The position numbers and the translations under genes are program-made. A model generated the notes under the pieces. That model was given only the letters and a program-made list of their open reading frames with translations, was not told the origin of the DNA and made no database searches. From Jaapia argillacea MUCL 33604 (lineage: Eukaryota; Basidiomycota; Agaricomycetes; Jaapiales; Jaapiaceae), in the NCBI GenBank assembly GCA_000697665.1, contig KL197711.1, positions 549,142-613,141 on the forward strand: a DNA stretch of 64,000 nt, in the 5' to 3' direction. Below, one piece after another: positions 11,737 to 23,660 of the stretch (within the stretch, counting starts at the first letter, position 1; each line of letters opens with the position of its first letter).

Positions 11737-14700
11737 TCAAGAGGCAGCAGACTGTTTTCTGGACCCTCGTGCACGACCCCAGGAAGCAGTAGCACTTGGA
11801 ACTGGTCTTTCGTTTGACGATAGGGGCTTGTCTTTGAATGTCAAAAGATCATAAAGCGAAGCGATTTGATCCCCCTAAATCGTGCGTTAGCGGGGACAAC
11901 GACGTGATACACCGACTTGCTAACCTTTTGTTCAAGGACGTCGATGACTTCTCGCAAGTGTTGGGCGAGGACATTCCTCTTAGCGACATCAGAAGCTGCG
12001 TCCATGATTTTGTACTGATCAGCAAGCTCAGTGTAAATGCTGGGGGTGTAATTGTTAATACGATTTTTCACACCACCCAATACGTCACTCACCCTTTGTA
12101 ATGCGTGAAATCATCCTCGAGCTCCCTGAGGACTCTGGCAAGGACGGTCTGTGGAGGAAGCTTGTCATCGCCTAATTTACGAGGGGCCTCGTCCTCAGCG
12201 AATGCAACATTGCTGCGCTGCTTCCCCTTCCCTTTGTGGCGAGACGGTAGAGGGCCATGCCCGAGCTCATCGGAACCCTCGCCAAAGCCTTCATCATCCT
12301 CCAAGTGTGCTTCCTGCGTTGTGGCCTCTGTTCGGCAATCGAATGTGTGGATCGGATCAATCGTGGTGGCACGGCGCCTTCGGTGACAAACTGGACAACT
12401 TTTTGCATTGTGTTCTGGCGCAGAGAAGAATAGACGTTCAAGATTGGTGCCCCGAATTTGTGGGAAAGGGGTGGCAGGAGGACAAGAGCGACCTGGGACT
12501 TTGGTGGATCGCGCAGGAGTTGGCGCCGAGGGACGCGTGGATGGGACACGACGAGAGTGTGCAAGTGGTTCGGGTTCGGAGCGGACGATCGAAGGCGCAG
12601 GAGATTCTGCACGACTGTACACAGAACGATCCGCGGCTGAAGCATAGCCGTCATCTCTGTCATCTCTGGTGAACCTTGAGGTGCCGCTGACGCTGCTCCT
12701 GTCAACCTTTAAAAGGTCTTTTGAAGGCAAGGGTGAAGGTGATCGCGAGGGACGTAGAGCCGATCGGGAAGAGGAAGCAGAGGACTGGGAGTGCGAGAAC
12801 ACAGAGATAGACCGCTCAGATCGGCGCTCCTCGAGTTCGACAGAGATGCGATCAAGTTCTCGTGTATTGATGAAGCCTCGCGTGCTCGTGTCGACACCCG
12901 TAGTTGACTGGATAGTAGCAAGGTCTGTTCTGATGGTTCGATCTGGCCTGCGAGAAAATGAGGTCGAGGATTGAGCCATGGTAGCCTGCACTCCTATCGA
13001 TACTTCTTCCTCGTCCTCTCCAATACGGTGATCCTCTACTTCCAGCCGTGGCGCATCGACAACAGCTTCCTCCTCCCCTTCCTCCTCGTCCTCGCCCTCT
13101 TCCTCTACTACCTGACCAAGTGCGGGGGGAGCTGGAGCAAGCGTGGCGTTGGCCCGACTATGCTCGGGAATGTCAGTGACATATGACAATGACATACTCT
13201 CGCGAACCATCCTCCTCTCCTTCAACCCCTCTTCGACAACCCCTCTCAAAACCTCAACCTCCCCAGCAAGTCTTTCGACCTCCTTACGAAGCCGATCGAC
13301 CTCTTCTGACTTTTCTTTGAGGGCAGATGCGTCTGAATCTCGGAACGTCCGAAGTTCATCGAGGAGCCGTTGGTGAGTGGCTAGCTCGGAGGTCAAACGT
13401 GCGAGATTAGTGCGGAGTGTCGTTATCAACGCTTCCAGAGCTACGAAAGTATGAGCAACACGGACTAGCGGGGAAAAGTGAGGTAACATACCCTTCTTCT
13501 CTTCCACAGCTTCCCGATACCTCTTTGCGTTCTCCTCCTGCTCTTCGACATGAGCTCGACGAGTTGCTTCAACCACTCGGACTTTGTCGCTCCTCTGCCT
13601 CGAAGTGGACTTTTCAATATCTAAAACTCGCGCACGCTCACGAGCGACTTGCTGTTTGCACTCGTCAAGTTCAAGTTCCAACTCTCGTACCCTCCGACGG
13701 GAGATTCCATTCTCATCTTCGAGATGTTTGAGTTTGAGATGAACATTGTTAAGGACGGCAAGTAGACGCGCTGCACATAAACGAGTGAGCAACCATTGCC
13801 GAGAACCAAGAAAACTCAATTTGCACAAACCTTCCGCCTCTGCGGCTGCATGCTCGTCGTCTTCGTAGCCATAGTATCGCAGCCCGCCCTTTGCAGGAGA
13901 CTCAACCGCGCTGGTGAGGCCGGTCACATCAGGTAAATGTAGGCTCTTGTTAACCTTGGAAGGAGTTGGTAGGACCGGGGGTGCGTTGACGATGTCCCTA
14001 AGGGGATTTCGTTCTGCGGCTCTCGACTTGTGCCTGCGATCGTGGACTGTGCTCTGGGTGACGGGCGCGTCTATGAATGGAGCGCCTTGTCTTGGGGAGG
14101 GACGAGGTTGTGCTGCATCCCATCGACTCTCCTCGAGTTCTCGCGCAAGGCCCCTGGCAAGTTTAGTGAATTCTGATTTGGCAGATGAAGGCGTTGGGGT
14201 TCTAGGCTTCTGTTGCGATGGAGTTTCCTGAGCATAGCGCAATTTCGACGCGGGCCGAGGAGTGGGAATGTCATAGTCGGGAACGTTCGCAGCGGAGGGT
14301 CGACGAGGGGTGGGGGCAGATGGCACATGTTGCTGGCGTTGACTAGGTTGATCTTGGGGGTAGAGTTGTAATTGTGTTGGCGGTGATCGTGGTGATTGTG
14401 GACGAGAGGACGAGGATGAAGAAGTATGTGACTGGGCACTTCTGGGTCGCTTTGGCGAGAAGGCGAGGCGATTCAGAGCGTCAGATAACTTGGGTCTTGG
14501 TGTCGCTGAATAAGAGTTGTTCAAGACGCGGTCGATCTCGCCAGTGTCGTCGACGACTAAGGGATCGAAATTGATGCTGGCTGCCTGGATGGAAATGAGA
14601 CAGGGAAAACGAGAGGATGAGGAGACGTACTGCTTGTTTTGACCGGGATGGGTCAATATCAAAGGCACTAAACCTGCTGTCGATTCCTGCAATCATATCG

Positions 14701-15125
14701 TGAACTGGACGATCTGGATCGTACTCGACGCCGCTCATGCTCATGTCCCTCCTGACACCTCTCCCTGCGAGACCGGCATTGATAGTAAGGGCACTGGCGT
14801 GATGTGCGGCGGTGGACATTGACTCTGCGGTATAGGGGTTGATGCCATCCTCATCGTCGGCGGAGCGGAAGGACCAGGGGTGTATGTGACTATGACCGTC
14901 GTGGACGTAGTCGTCGTTGGAGAGGTGGTGGAAGGAAGCAAAGCCTGCAGAGCGCGGAGACGGAGCAGAATTGTGCCTTGGATGCTCGACGTCGTCGTCT
15001 GAATAGTCATCTGGAGTAGAAGAGAGGTGAAAAGAAATGTCAGTGTGTTGTAAATTGTGTTCTAGCTGTATGCGGTGCTGCTCCTGCTCGTCGCCTTGGA
15101 TGCTAATGTCCAGTCCTCTGCCCAT
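11737..15125 (-). CDS. Cep57/Ppc89-like spindle pole body coiled-coil protein
   Basis: Large coiled-coil protein with the C-terminal signature I associate with the Cep57 microtubule-binding domain of fungal Ppc89-type spindle pole body proteins: VLARVLRELEDDFTHYKG then IYTELADQYKIMDAASDVAKRNV, LAQHLREVIDVLEQKGDQI and ASLYDLLTFKDKP. Ahead of it is a C-x2-C-HRRRR...C cluster (SCPVCHRRRRA), possibly zinc-binding. The centre has long heptad helices (for example LKHLEDENGISRRRVRELEL and SEEVDRLRKEVERLAGEVEV). The N-terminus is Ser/Pro-rich and disordered, with conserved-looking GIDSRFSAFDIDPSRSK. About five introns. I start at ATG 15125 (MGRGLDIS). An in-frame ATG at 15230 would add a hydrophobic stretch and is judged less likely. 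In fission yeast, Ppc89 anchors the SIN scaffold Sid4-Cdc11; a Cdc11 gene lies 20 kb away. Confidence 0.75.
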
Positions 15126-15349
15126 TGGATGATTTGTCGCACGGACCAGGTGGATATTCACTAAAATCCAGAGGTTATTCAGAATAAATAGAACGAGGGC
15201 GAGGCTAAATACCACAACTGACAGCCACACTCAACAATCTCGCGTCAGTCACGTGCCACCGTGTTTGTCACCGCGTGTCACATTGTTGTCACCCATCACC
15301 TGATCCGAACCCTAACCATAATATTTCATTTTCACGACGGCCACCATCC
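15126..15349. promoter_or_regulatory. Bidirectional promoter with phased GTCAC elements
   Basis: This 224-base spacer lies between divergent starts of the Cep57-like gene and BMS1. GTCAC on the plus strand occurs at 15248-15252, 15267-15271, 15277-15281 and 15288-15292. The last three are 10-11 bases apart, one helical turn. The first overlaps an E-box CACGTG at 15250-15255. I infer a protein-binding array; the factor is unknown. Confidence 0.5.
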
Positions 15350-18300
15350 ATGGACGACCGACCACACAAGGCACATCGCCCGGCGCAATCTGGCGCAAAA
15401 GCCGACAAAAAGGGCAAGGGCAAAGAAAAACAAAAGGGATTCAATGAAAAGGTGCGCCATCCGTGGTTATTTATGCGATATGCTAAGGGATGTGCAGGCT
15501 TTTGCACCGCGGTCAGGCCGTCGAGCGGACCAACAGGGTCGGCGAAATGCAGAGCGAGATCAGACCCGGTTACATGTCCCTCTCGTCAACCGAACCCCCG
15601 ATGATCTGCCTCCCCCTGTCATCGTCGCCGTTGTCGGTCCTCCAGGTGTAGGCAAGACAACCCTCCTCAAGAGTCTCGTCAGGCGTTACACAAAACAGAC
15701 TCTCAACGATGTCAAAGGACCCGTCACTGTTGTCAGCGGAAAGAACAAACGTCTCACTTTCATCGAGTGCAATAACGACCTCAATTCTATGCTCGACATT
15801 GGAAAAGTCGCTGATCTTGTCCTTCTCATGATCGACGGCTCCTTTGGATTCGAAATGGTTAGTTTCATTCTGTTCACCTCTGTATCAGTCTCATCCCCGC
15901 CTAGGAAACTTTCGAATTTCTCAACATCCTCCAATCACACGGCTTTCCCAAAGTCATCGGCGTCCTCACCCACCTCGATCTCATTAAAAAGGCTGCCACC
16001 CTCAAGACGACGAAAAAGGCTCTCAAGAAACGCTTCTGGACCGAAATCTACCAAGGCGCTAAACTCTTTTACCTCTCTGGGGTACTCAATGGCCGCTACC
16101 CCGATACTGAAATCCTCAACCTCTCCCGATTCATCAGCGTCATGAAGTTCCGTCCCCTTATCTTTAGGAACTCCCACCCTTACCTCTTGGCCGACCGACT
16201 GGAGGATCTTACCCCTCGGGAACTCGTTCGCACCTCCAAGGGCAAGTGCGATCGCATCGTCACTCTGTATGGCTACCTCCATGGAACCAATCTACGTTAT
16301 GGTACAAAGGTCCACGTCCCTGGTGTCGGCGATCTCTCCGTCAAGTCGATCAGCCTACTTGGAGACCCTTGTCCTCTCCCAGACGCCGCTTCGGAAAAGA
16401 GAAGGAAGCTGAGCGAAAAGAAGAAACTCTTGGTTCATGCACCCATGAGTGACGTCGGTGGAGTCGTGTACGACAAGGATGCGGTCTATATTAACGTTCC
16501 TGGGAGCTTCACCAGAGGGAACACGGATGGTCCGTCTGCATTCGCCCTCATTTTCAAGTCTACTGATGTCTTTGCTCAGTTCCTCAAGGCGAAGGAGAGC
16601 AGATGGTCATGGATCTCCAAGATGCCGGGACTACACTCGACGACGCCGTCTCTCGCAGTCAAATCAGACTCTTTGGATCCTCCTCTAAACCTATCGTCGT
16701 CGACAAGTCCCCAGACGGCGACGCTAGCGACCAAGGGGATGATGACGAAGGTGAAACTGAAGAGGATGAGGATGACAGTGACTCGGCAGCTGGATCGAGT
16801 GCAGACGACGAAGAACCCGAGTGGAGCGATGAAGATGGTGAAGAAGAAATGGATGATGCTGAGGGTCAACCGACCAACACCGGTCGATCAGCGCCACGAA
16901 CTGTTCTCCGATCACTCCGCACCTCTTTCTCGACTCAAGCACGAGAAGACGTCGCATACGCCGAGAGTGACTCCGATCTGGGCGAAGACGAGGATGACCG
17001 GAGAGTTCACTTCGACGATGGCGAGGAGGCCGATATACCAAGCGGTGACGATGAAGATGTCATGGACGAAGAGGATGAGGAGGCTGTCCCGCACTGGAAA
17101 TCCAACCTCGCCTCAAAAGCCAAAGAAGGCTTCCTTCAGTCACGCCAGAACCGAAAGCGGGATTGGACAAAGCTCATCTATTCCAGCCAACTCACTCCGC
17201 AACAAATCCTCCATGACGATTCTCAGTCCACAAATGACGACAAGGCGAATGAGGAAGACGAAGAGTTCTTCACTGTCAAGAGCCGCAATTTCCTTACAGA
17301 GGACGATGAGGTCCTTGACATGACGAAGGAGGTCACCCGGGAAGAGGACTTGAAAGAGTGGGAAGACGAGGATCTACTGGACTCGTTGCGCAAGTGCTTC
17401 ATCACGGGAGGCGGGGGTGAAGATGCCGACGGGCATGATGAGGGCTACGAAGATGTTGAAGGTGACGACTTTGAGGACTTGGAGGCCAATGAGGAGCACT
17501 TGGACGAGAACGGAGCCGGGACCTCCAAACTCAAGCCGAAATCCACCGGCCACGAATCTGCTCGTGCTGCTGCCCTCGCTGCCAAGAAGGAAGCTCTCAA
17601 GCGCAAGTTTGACGAACAATATGATGACCCTGAAGAGTCCAAAACGGACTTTTATGAGGAGAAAAAGGTGGAAATCAACAAGCAATTGCAGCTCAATCGC
17701 GCTGAATTTGAAGACGTCGACGCCGAATCTCGTGCCCTAGTGGAGGGTTACCGTCCAGGCTCCTACGTTCGTATCGAACTGGACGATGTTCCATGTGAAA
17801 TGATAGAACATTTCGACCCTTCATATCCCATCGTCGTCGGAGGCCTCCTCCCTGCAGAAGAACGTTTTGGTTATATCCAAGTTCGATTAAAACGCCATCG
17901 ATGGTTCACTCGAGTTCTCAAGAGCAACGACCCTCTCATCCTTTCCCTCGGTTGGCGTAGATTCCAAACTGTCCCCATCTACTCGCTCGACGATCATTCG
18001 ATCCGCATGCGAATGCTCAAATATACTCCAGAGCATATGCACTGTTACGCCACATTCTACGGACCCGTCGCCACCCCTAACACAGGTTTCTGCGCGTTCA
18101 ATTCCATTTCAGACGAGACACCAGGGTTCAGAGTCTCCGCTACTGGTGTTGTACTCGACGTCGACCGGTCAGTCAAGATCGTCAAGAAACTCAAGTTGAC
18201 TGGCGTGCCGTATAAGATATTCAAGAATACTGCGTTCATCCGGGATATGTTCAATACCGCCCTAGAAGTCGCCAAGTTCGAGGGTGCGAATATCAAGACC

Positions 18301-19014
18301 GTGTCCGGAATCAGAGGTCAGATCAAAAAGGCACTATCCAAGCCTGAAGGAGCTTTCAGGGCCACCTTCGAAGATAAGGTCCTGATGAGTGGTATGTTTC
18401 TCAGCTGCACACCGCTTTGTCAACAGAGCTTGACTTTTTTTTTCAAATTAGATATTATCTTCCTCCGAGCATGGTACTCGATTCAACCTCGGAAGTTCTT
18501 CAACCCCATCACATCTCTCCTCCTCTCGGACAAGAGCCGATGGAGCGGAATGCGATTAACGGGCCAGGTTCGCCGAGACGAAGGTATCAAGACGCCATCC
18601 AACATCAACTCTACGTACAAGCCCGTCGACCGGACGCCGAGGCGCTTCAACCCTCTGAAAGTGCCCAACAAGCTCCAAGCTGCCCTCCCATACGCATCTA
18701 AACCAAAGCTTATGCGAGCCCAGAAGCAGCAAACGTACCTACAGAAACGTGCCGCCATTCTCGAGCCCGAGGAGAAGAAGGCGATCGCGCTGCTTCAACA
18801 GATCAGGGCGCTACGCAAGGACCAAGTAACCCGAAGACGGGAGAAGCAGGAAGAGAGGAAATCGGTCCATCGGAAGAAGGTGGAGAAGGAAGAGGCAAAG
18901 AAGGACGAAAAGGACAAGGAGAAACGGAAGGAGTACATGAGGATAGCCGGAGCGAAGAGCAAACGGGAGGCAGAATTAGAAGAGGGAGGTCGTCGGAAAA
19001 GGAGGAAGACTTGA
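15350..19014 (+). CDS. BMS1: Ribosome biogenesis GTPase BMS1
   Basis: Nucleolar GTPase of the 40S pre-ribosome (SSU processome) that works with Rcl1 (family knowledge). The first exon is Lys-rich (HRPAQSGAKADKKGKGKEK). Then come the P-loop VVGPPGVGKTTLLKSLV, VKGPVTVVSGKNKRLTFIEC, LVLLMIDGSFGFEM joined to ETFEFLNILQSHGFPKV, and the G4-like VLTHLDLIKK. The SLSVIS-equivalent RFISVMKFRPLIFRNSHPYLL follows. A very acidic centre covers about 16.7-17.5 kb. The C-terminal AARP2CN/Tsr1-type region includes GSYVRIELDDVPCEMIEHFD, HRWFTRVLKSNDPLILSLGW, FRATFEDKVLMSD joined to IIFLRAWYSIQPRKFFNP, and a basic tail REAELEEGGRRKRRK. Four introns. The last (18392-18451, 60 nt) is stopless and in frame, so an unspliced message would stay open. 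Complete; no defect seen. Confidence 0.96.
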
Positions 19015-19279
19015 CGACGAAGTGCCGATTGACCTAGTCATCATTTTCTGCGTATCACCTTACATCTTTCTGTCTCAATGAATCTCACCGGACAATGGAC
19101 ACGAGTGTTAGAAACAAAGCCAGTCTCGAATGCGATTAACGAGCAGATAAAGGATAAGTAAGTAACGTGGTGTGGATACCCTCAAAACGTCGTAAAGTCA
19201 TAAGTATCGTTACAATCCATGGGTGGGATTCGCTCTCGAAATACAGACATGCATGCACATGAGTACATTATAAGCTACA
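19015..19279. other. Convergent 3' region
   Basis: This 265-base spacer lies between the BMS1 stop and the stop of the membrane-protein gene. Nothing else is seen in it. Confidence 0.5.
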
Positions 19280-21279
19280 TCACCGAAGACCCTCTGTCGC
19301 CTTATCAGTGACATCCTTCCAAAATACGTCCCAATTCTGCCCTGCCGGTGGTTGACGTCGATGAGGTGGAACGGAGGGTTGTGAGACAGGCGTGGTTGGG
19401 GCACTGAATGCCTCTCGCTGGGCAGCATGTATACGATCGAATGCTTTGATGAGGGAAGGCGTCATCGGGACAGCTCCAGGTGGTGGCGATGCAGCAGTCA
19501 AATTTCCATCGACCGCTGTGTGCTGGGATCCCGCTGAGGAAGAGACTGCAGCGTTACCGAAATAATCTTGACCTCCACCACTGCCACTATTCCTTGACTC
19601 CGGCGTACCCGCACCAGTTGCACTGCGATGGCGGCGCAGAAACTCGGGGCTCCATCCGGGAGTATCCCGAGGTCTCTGACGAGGGTGTGCAGTCACGTCT
19701 TCTTCATAATCCGAATACTCCAGTGCCTCTCCATCGTTACTCTTTCTCGCCAAACTGGCCTTGATTCCTGCTAACCTCGCCTTCTCCTTTTCGAAATCCA
19801 ACGGATCACTACCTTCACGATGTATATCAACGGCGGTTGTCGCGGAGCCCAAAGAAGATGGTTGCTTCAGAACAAAGCCATTAGGTCGGGGAGGACTGCG
19901 AGGAGTCTTCAGCTCCGAATCATCATCCGAGTCATCACTCGACAGCTCCTCGTCTGGGTCAAGAGGCTGAAACTTGACGACGTCACGCTTGGTTCCGAGG
20001 TTCTTGTACCGAGGGATAGATGGGCCCTTTCGTAAATATGCAGGGCGCTTGGTATATTCAAAGGGCCCAGATTCAGGAGTGTCGTTGGGTTCAGCTGTAG
20101 GATGACGATGCAACTTTCCAGGTGGCGACGAAAACATGGGTGGACCGTGTTTGTCGTCGGGAGGAAAAACCATCGCATCTGGTGAAGTGTAGATGACTTC
20201 GTGTTTGGACTTGCCATCCCCAAACAACCCAGACCAGAAAGAAGAGAGAGGCCGGAAGTTCCCAGCCCTGTTTGCGAAATTTGGCAAGTTGTTCGTATAA
20301 TTGGCAAGTAAACTGTCCCATTTCTAATAAGGAATGTATCAGCTGTGAGGCCAGTATTTGCGGTAGTTGGACGTGACTGGCCTGGTCAGGATTCTCGCCA
20401 AGCTTACTGTGAAGAAACCAGTCGCACAGCAGCCCGGTGCAAAGGAATAGACAAAATCCGGCACTCAATCCCTTCTCTTGGGTAGTCCCCCAGTCAGATC
20501 CGTCACTGATCCACAGACGCTCCCATACATTGGCCCAGGCGGAAACTTTTGCAAGGATAGCAATGGACAAGACTGTGCCGAATGCACCAGCAGACGATGC
20601 ACAAAGTCGAATGCAACCGTGCTGAAGCCGGGATATAGGTAGGAGGGAGAGAACCGTGAGAATCGGAACAAAGACAGCGACGAGGACGATTCGAGCGAGG
20701 AGAGATGGATGGAGAATAACAGATAATGATAATGCGAGGGTGGCACTGAGGGGCTGTCAGCGGGGGAACTTGAATGGAGACAGGAAGACTGACCCTCCAG
20801 TTATACCGGATAAAATAATTGCAGCGTACCTCCACCTCCCAGCGAGAGCCATAAGAAGAATCACGGAGATGAGCCATACAGCAAGGAATGACTTGTTGGT
20901 GAGTGGAGCCGATGTAGAAACACTCGGAATGAGAAGGGACAGGAATGTAGCACAGTGGACTAGGAGAGCATTTAGCGGCACAGGATACTCTATAACACCA
21001 CCATGACATACCTCCAAACGCATAACCAATTCCTATGCCACCGAGTCCTCCTTCTAGCAGCCAATAAAACTTCTTCTTACGAGGATTGTAGTCGAAGGCA
21101 ACGCCTGGCATTGTCCCAACGTCGATAGCATCGTTACGAGGTGCGAAAGTACGTGTGCGGTCAAGGGTGAGAAATGCCCCAGCATAGTTCAGAGTGAGAG
21201 ATATGAGGAGAAGAGGCAGTGAGTATATCAGAGAGTAAGTCGTTGATGGAAGTAGAGCAGTGAGAGACGTAGTGGACAT
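19280..21279 (-). CDS. Multi-pass membrane protein with long disordered cytosolic tail, possibly TM7S3/TM198-like
   Basis: The first exon starts MSTTSLTALLPSTTYSLIYS followed by a hydrophobic helix (LPLLLISLTLNYAGAFLTL), then KKKFYWLLEGGLGGIGIGYAFGG. Further exons give hydrophobic segments SFLAVWLISVILLMALAG, the segment around ATLALSLSVILHPSLLARIV, VLVAVFVPILTVLSLL and LSAGFCLFLCTGLLCDWFLH, ending with KLGENPDQ joined to KWDSLLANYTNNLP. This gives seven or so membrane spans. The last exon (19280-20287) encodes a Ser/Pro/Asp-rich tail of about 330 residues with no transmembrane span. The pattern recalls TM7S3/TM198-like (DUF4203) proteins of agaricomycetes, but I am not certain. Function unknown. 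At least four introns. Confidence 0.7.
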
Positions 21280-21785
21280 GATAACGGTCGTTGTAGGCGT
21301 GAAGTCGTCAGATAGTCGTTAATTAGATTGAATGGGTTTCGCAAGGAGGAGGTGATAGACAAATGCCTAACGCCGCTTGTGGTCGTTGAGGCCGACGTTG
21401 AGGAGGCAAAAGGGGGCTCACCACTGTTGACGGTGGTGGTCGAGATACCAGTCCTAGAAAGGAAACTTGCGATGTCAGACCATCGTTTTGATGCGTCGAA
21501 CCAATCTTGAACGGAAATCATCAAATCTTGTCCACGAGACTCTTGCCCATCTTCGTGAATCATCTTGCAACGAAAGTTGGAGTTCTTTGTCGGCTCCGTC
21601 TGCTCGTTACTCAGTCAAGGTGTCACAAGGTGGCCACGAATTCGCCCGGCAACAGGATATCACTCAGTCATCCTCCGGCCCACCGGTCTATGTTGGCCTA
21701 TGTCATCCCAAATTGCGTCGCCTTTGGCTGAACGTCGAGCCACCGCTAGCTATGACTATCCTTCTGTATAGAGGCATGCCATCGG

Positions 21786-21793
21786 TATAAATA
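21786..21793 (+). promoter_or_regulatory. TATA box of the first aryl-alcohol dehydrogenase gene
   Basis: TATAAATA lies 59-66 bases before the ATG at 21852. The paralogue downstream has the related ATAAATA at 23610-23616. Confidence 0.55.
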
Positions 21794-21851
21794 CCATTCA
21801 CTCCCAATCTTCGTCTCACAACCATCCCAACCCCATTTTCACAACACAGCA

Positions 21852-23348
21852 ATGTCCCTCTGGGCTCCTCCCCCTCCTCCTCCCACCAAGCTAGGCCGTC
21901 ACCGTCAACTCTCTCCTCTTGCGGGCGTACATGTATCTCCTTTGGCTTTAGGAGCCATGAGTATTGGCGACAAATGGGACTCCCTTGGCTTTGGTGCCAT
22001 GGACAAGGAGGCTTCGTTTAAGCTCCTAGATGCATTTTACGACGCTGGCGGCAACTTTATCGACACGGCGAATAGCTAGTACATGCGCACTTCTGAATCT
22101 TGTGCCGACCATTTGCTGACTGGTTGGTTCGCAGCCAAGATGAAACATCTGAAATGTTCATCGGTGAATGGGCAGAGCAACGCGGAATTCGTGACCAGCT
22201 CGTCATTGCCACAAAGGTGTGTGAGATAATATCCTCGAAGTATGCCACTTCCATCGACCTGACTCGGGCAGTATACGACCAATTACAAGCGGAGAAACAA
22301 GTCTATCCCTCAGTACAGCAACTACGTCGGAAACAATGTCAAGTCCATGCACAATAGCGTCGAGGAGTCTTTGAAGAAGCTCCGCACCTCTTACATTGAT
22401 ATACTCTACGTGCATTGGTGGGATTACACCACCAGTGTTGAGGAAGTCATGAACGGGTTGCACAACTTGGTCACCCAAGGAAAAGTTTTGTATTTGGTAC
22501 GACATTCGTAACTTTCTAGTGAAACCTGCGTTGACATTCTTCTCAGGGCGTGTCTGACACTCCCGCCTGGGTGGTATCGAAAGCGAACCAATACGCTCGC
22601 GATCACGGTAAGACGCCATTCGTGGTCTACCAAGGAGCTTGGAACGTGATGTCCAGAGACTTTGAGCGCGAAATTATCCCTATGGCTCGCTCTGAAGGTG
22701 CGCCAAGCATCGCTCGAGCGCTGCTCCTCGCTCGACGTCTCACCTCGATTATCAGGTCTTGCGCTTGCTCCATGGAATGTCCTCGCTGGTGGAAAAATCC
22801 GCACTGACGAAGAAGAGGAATCTCGCCGTCAAACCGGAGAGCACGGTCGCGCTATCCTGAGCCCCTCTTGGGAAAGGTCAGAAAACGAACGTAAAGTATG
22901 CAATGCTCTGGAGAAGGTTGCCAAGGAAGTGGGTGCTCAGCACATCACCGCTGGTCCGTTCTTTTTTTGTCTGTCATCCGCTATGATGATGGCACTCACC
23001 CTACATGACCTCGCAGTCGCAATTGCCTACATAATGCAAAAGACTACCCACGTCTTCCCCATCATCGGCGGACGCAAAGTCGAGCATTTCAAGGCGAATC
23101 TTGAAGCCCTCGACATCTCGCTTTCCCCTGAGCAGATCACATTCCTGGAGAGTCAGGTACCCTTCGATCCAGGGTTCCCTAATTGGATGGTCGTGAGTGT
23201 CGCCTTTTTTGGCTTGCTCGATTCCGGAACCTTGTTGAGACATGCGTGTTTGTAGGGTGATGGAACAGGCTACACAATGTTGACGGCGAATGCGGGTCAT
23301 TTCGACAGATGGCCCCTGCCCCAAGCCATCCGCCCATCGGCGAACTGA
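21852..23348 (+). CDS. Aryl-alcohol dehydrogenase-type aldo/keto reductase (copy A)
   Basis: NADP(H)-dependent aldo/keto reductase of the AKR9/AAD group, which reduces aromatic aldehydes and is linked to lignin-derived aromatics in white-rot fungi (family knowledge). Start [20 protein letters not shown]. Visible motifs: [27 protein letters not shown] with the catalytic Asp; after intron 1, [13 protein letters not shown] with the catalytic Tyr; LVIATK (Lys); [15 protein letters not shown] (His); [48 protein letters not shown]; and an ending [12 protein letters not shown]. The active-site tetrad is complete. Seven or so introns of about 50-70 nt. It is followed 313 bases downstream by a close paralogue with the same introns, clearly a tandem duplication. 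Confidence 0.92.
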
Positions 23349-23438
23349 TCGCGAGAATGTCCTTCGTGCCTGATGTGTTGATAATTGCAATGGAAATCCC
23401 TTTTGACTTGTGTTGTGAGCGACTGTAGCATCATTTCC

Positions 23439-23448
23439 GTCACGTGAC
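23439..23448. promoter_or_regulatory. 10-bp palindrome GTCACGTGAC between the two AAD genes
   Basis: This is a perfect palindrome with an E-box core, about 215 bases before the copy B start. The same 9-base core occurs at 34961-34969 upstream of CDC11. It could bind a bHLH factor (Cbf1-like); this is inferred. Confidence 0.4.
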
Positions 23449-23609
23449 ACTACGCGTCTCGTTCAGTGCATTACTCTTGAGATTCACAAGCCGGGATTCG
23501 CAAAGCGAGGATCGGCGGTGCTAAGGAGCTTCTATCATGGACGAGTATTGTGCGATCTGCGGACGTGATGGTCACTTGACTCGCTTCCTCATCACCCCTT
23601 CCAATTCGC

Positions 23610-23616
23610 ATAAATA
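23610..23616 (+). promoter_or_regulatory. TATA-like box of the second aryl-alcohol dehydrogenase gene
   Basis: ATAAATA lies 45-51 bases before the ATG at 23661, in the position equivalent to the TATA box of copy A. Confidence 0.5.
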
Positions 23617-23660
23617 CCTTTCCCCCAACTTCAATCGCTCCCATCCCCACATCCCCCCCC

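Noticed and set aside
15126-15230. In-frame upstream ATG adding a hydrophobic helix (MWLSVVVFSLALVLFILNN) to the Cep57-like protein
   Set aside because: Cep57/Ppc89-type proteins are not membrane-inserted, and this start would lie close to the BMS1 promoter array. The ATG at 15125 is simpler, though transcript data would be needed to exclude it.
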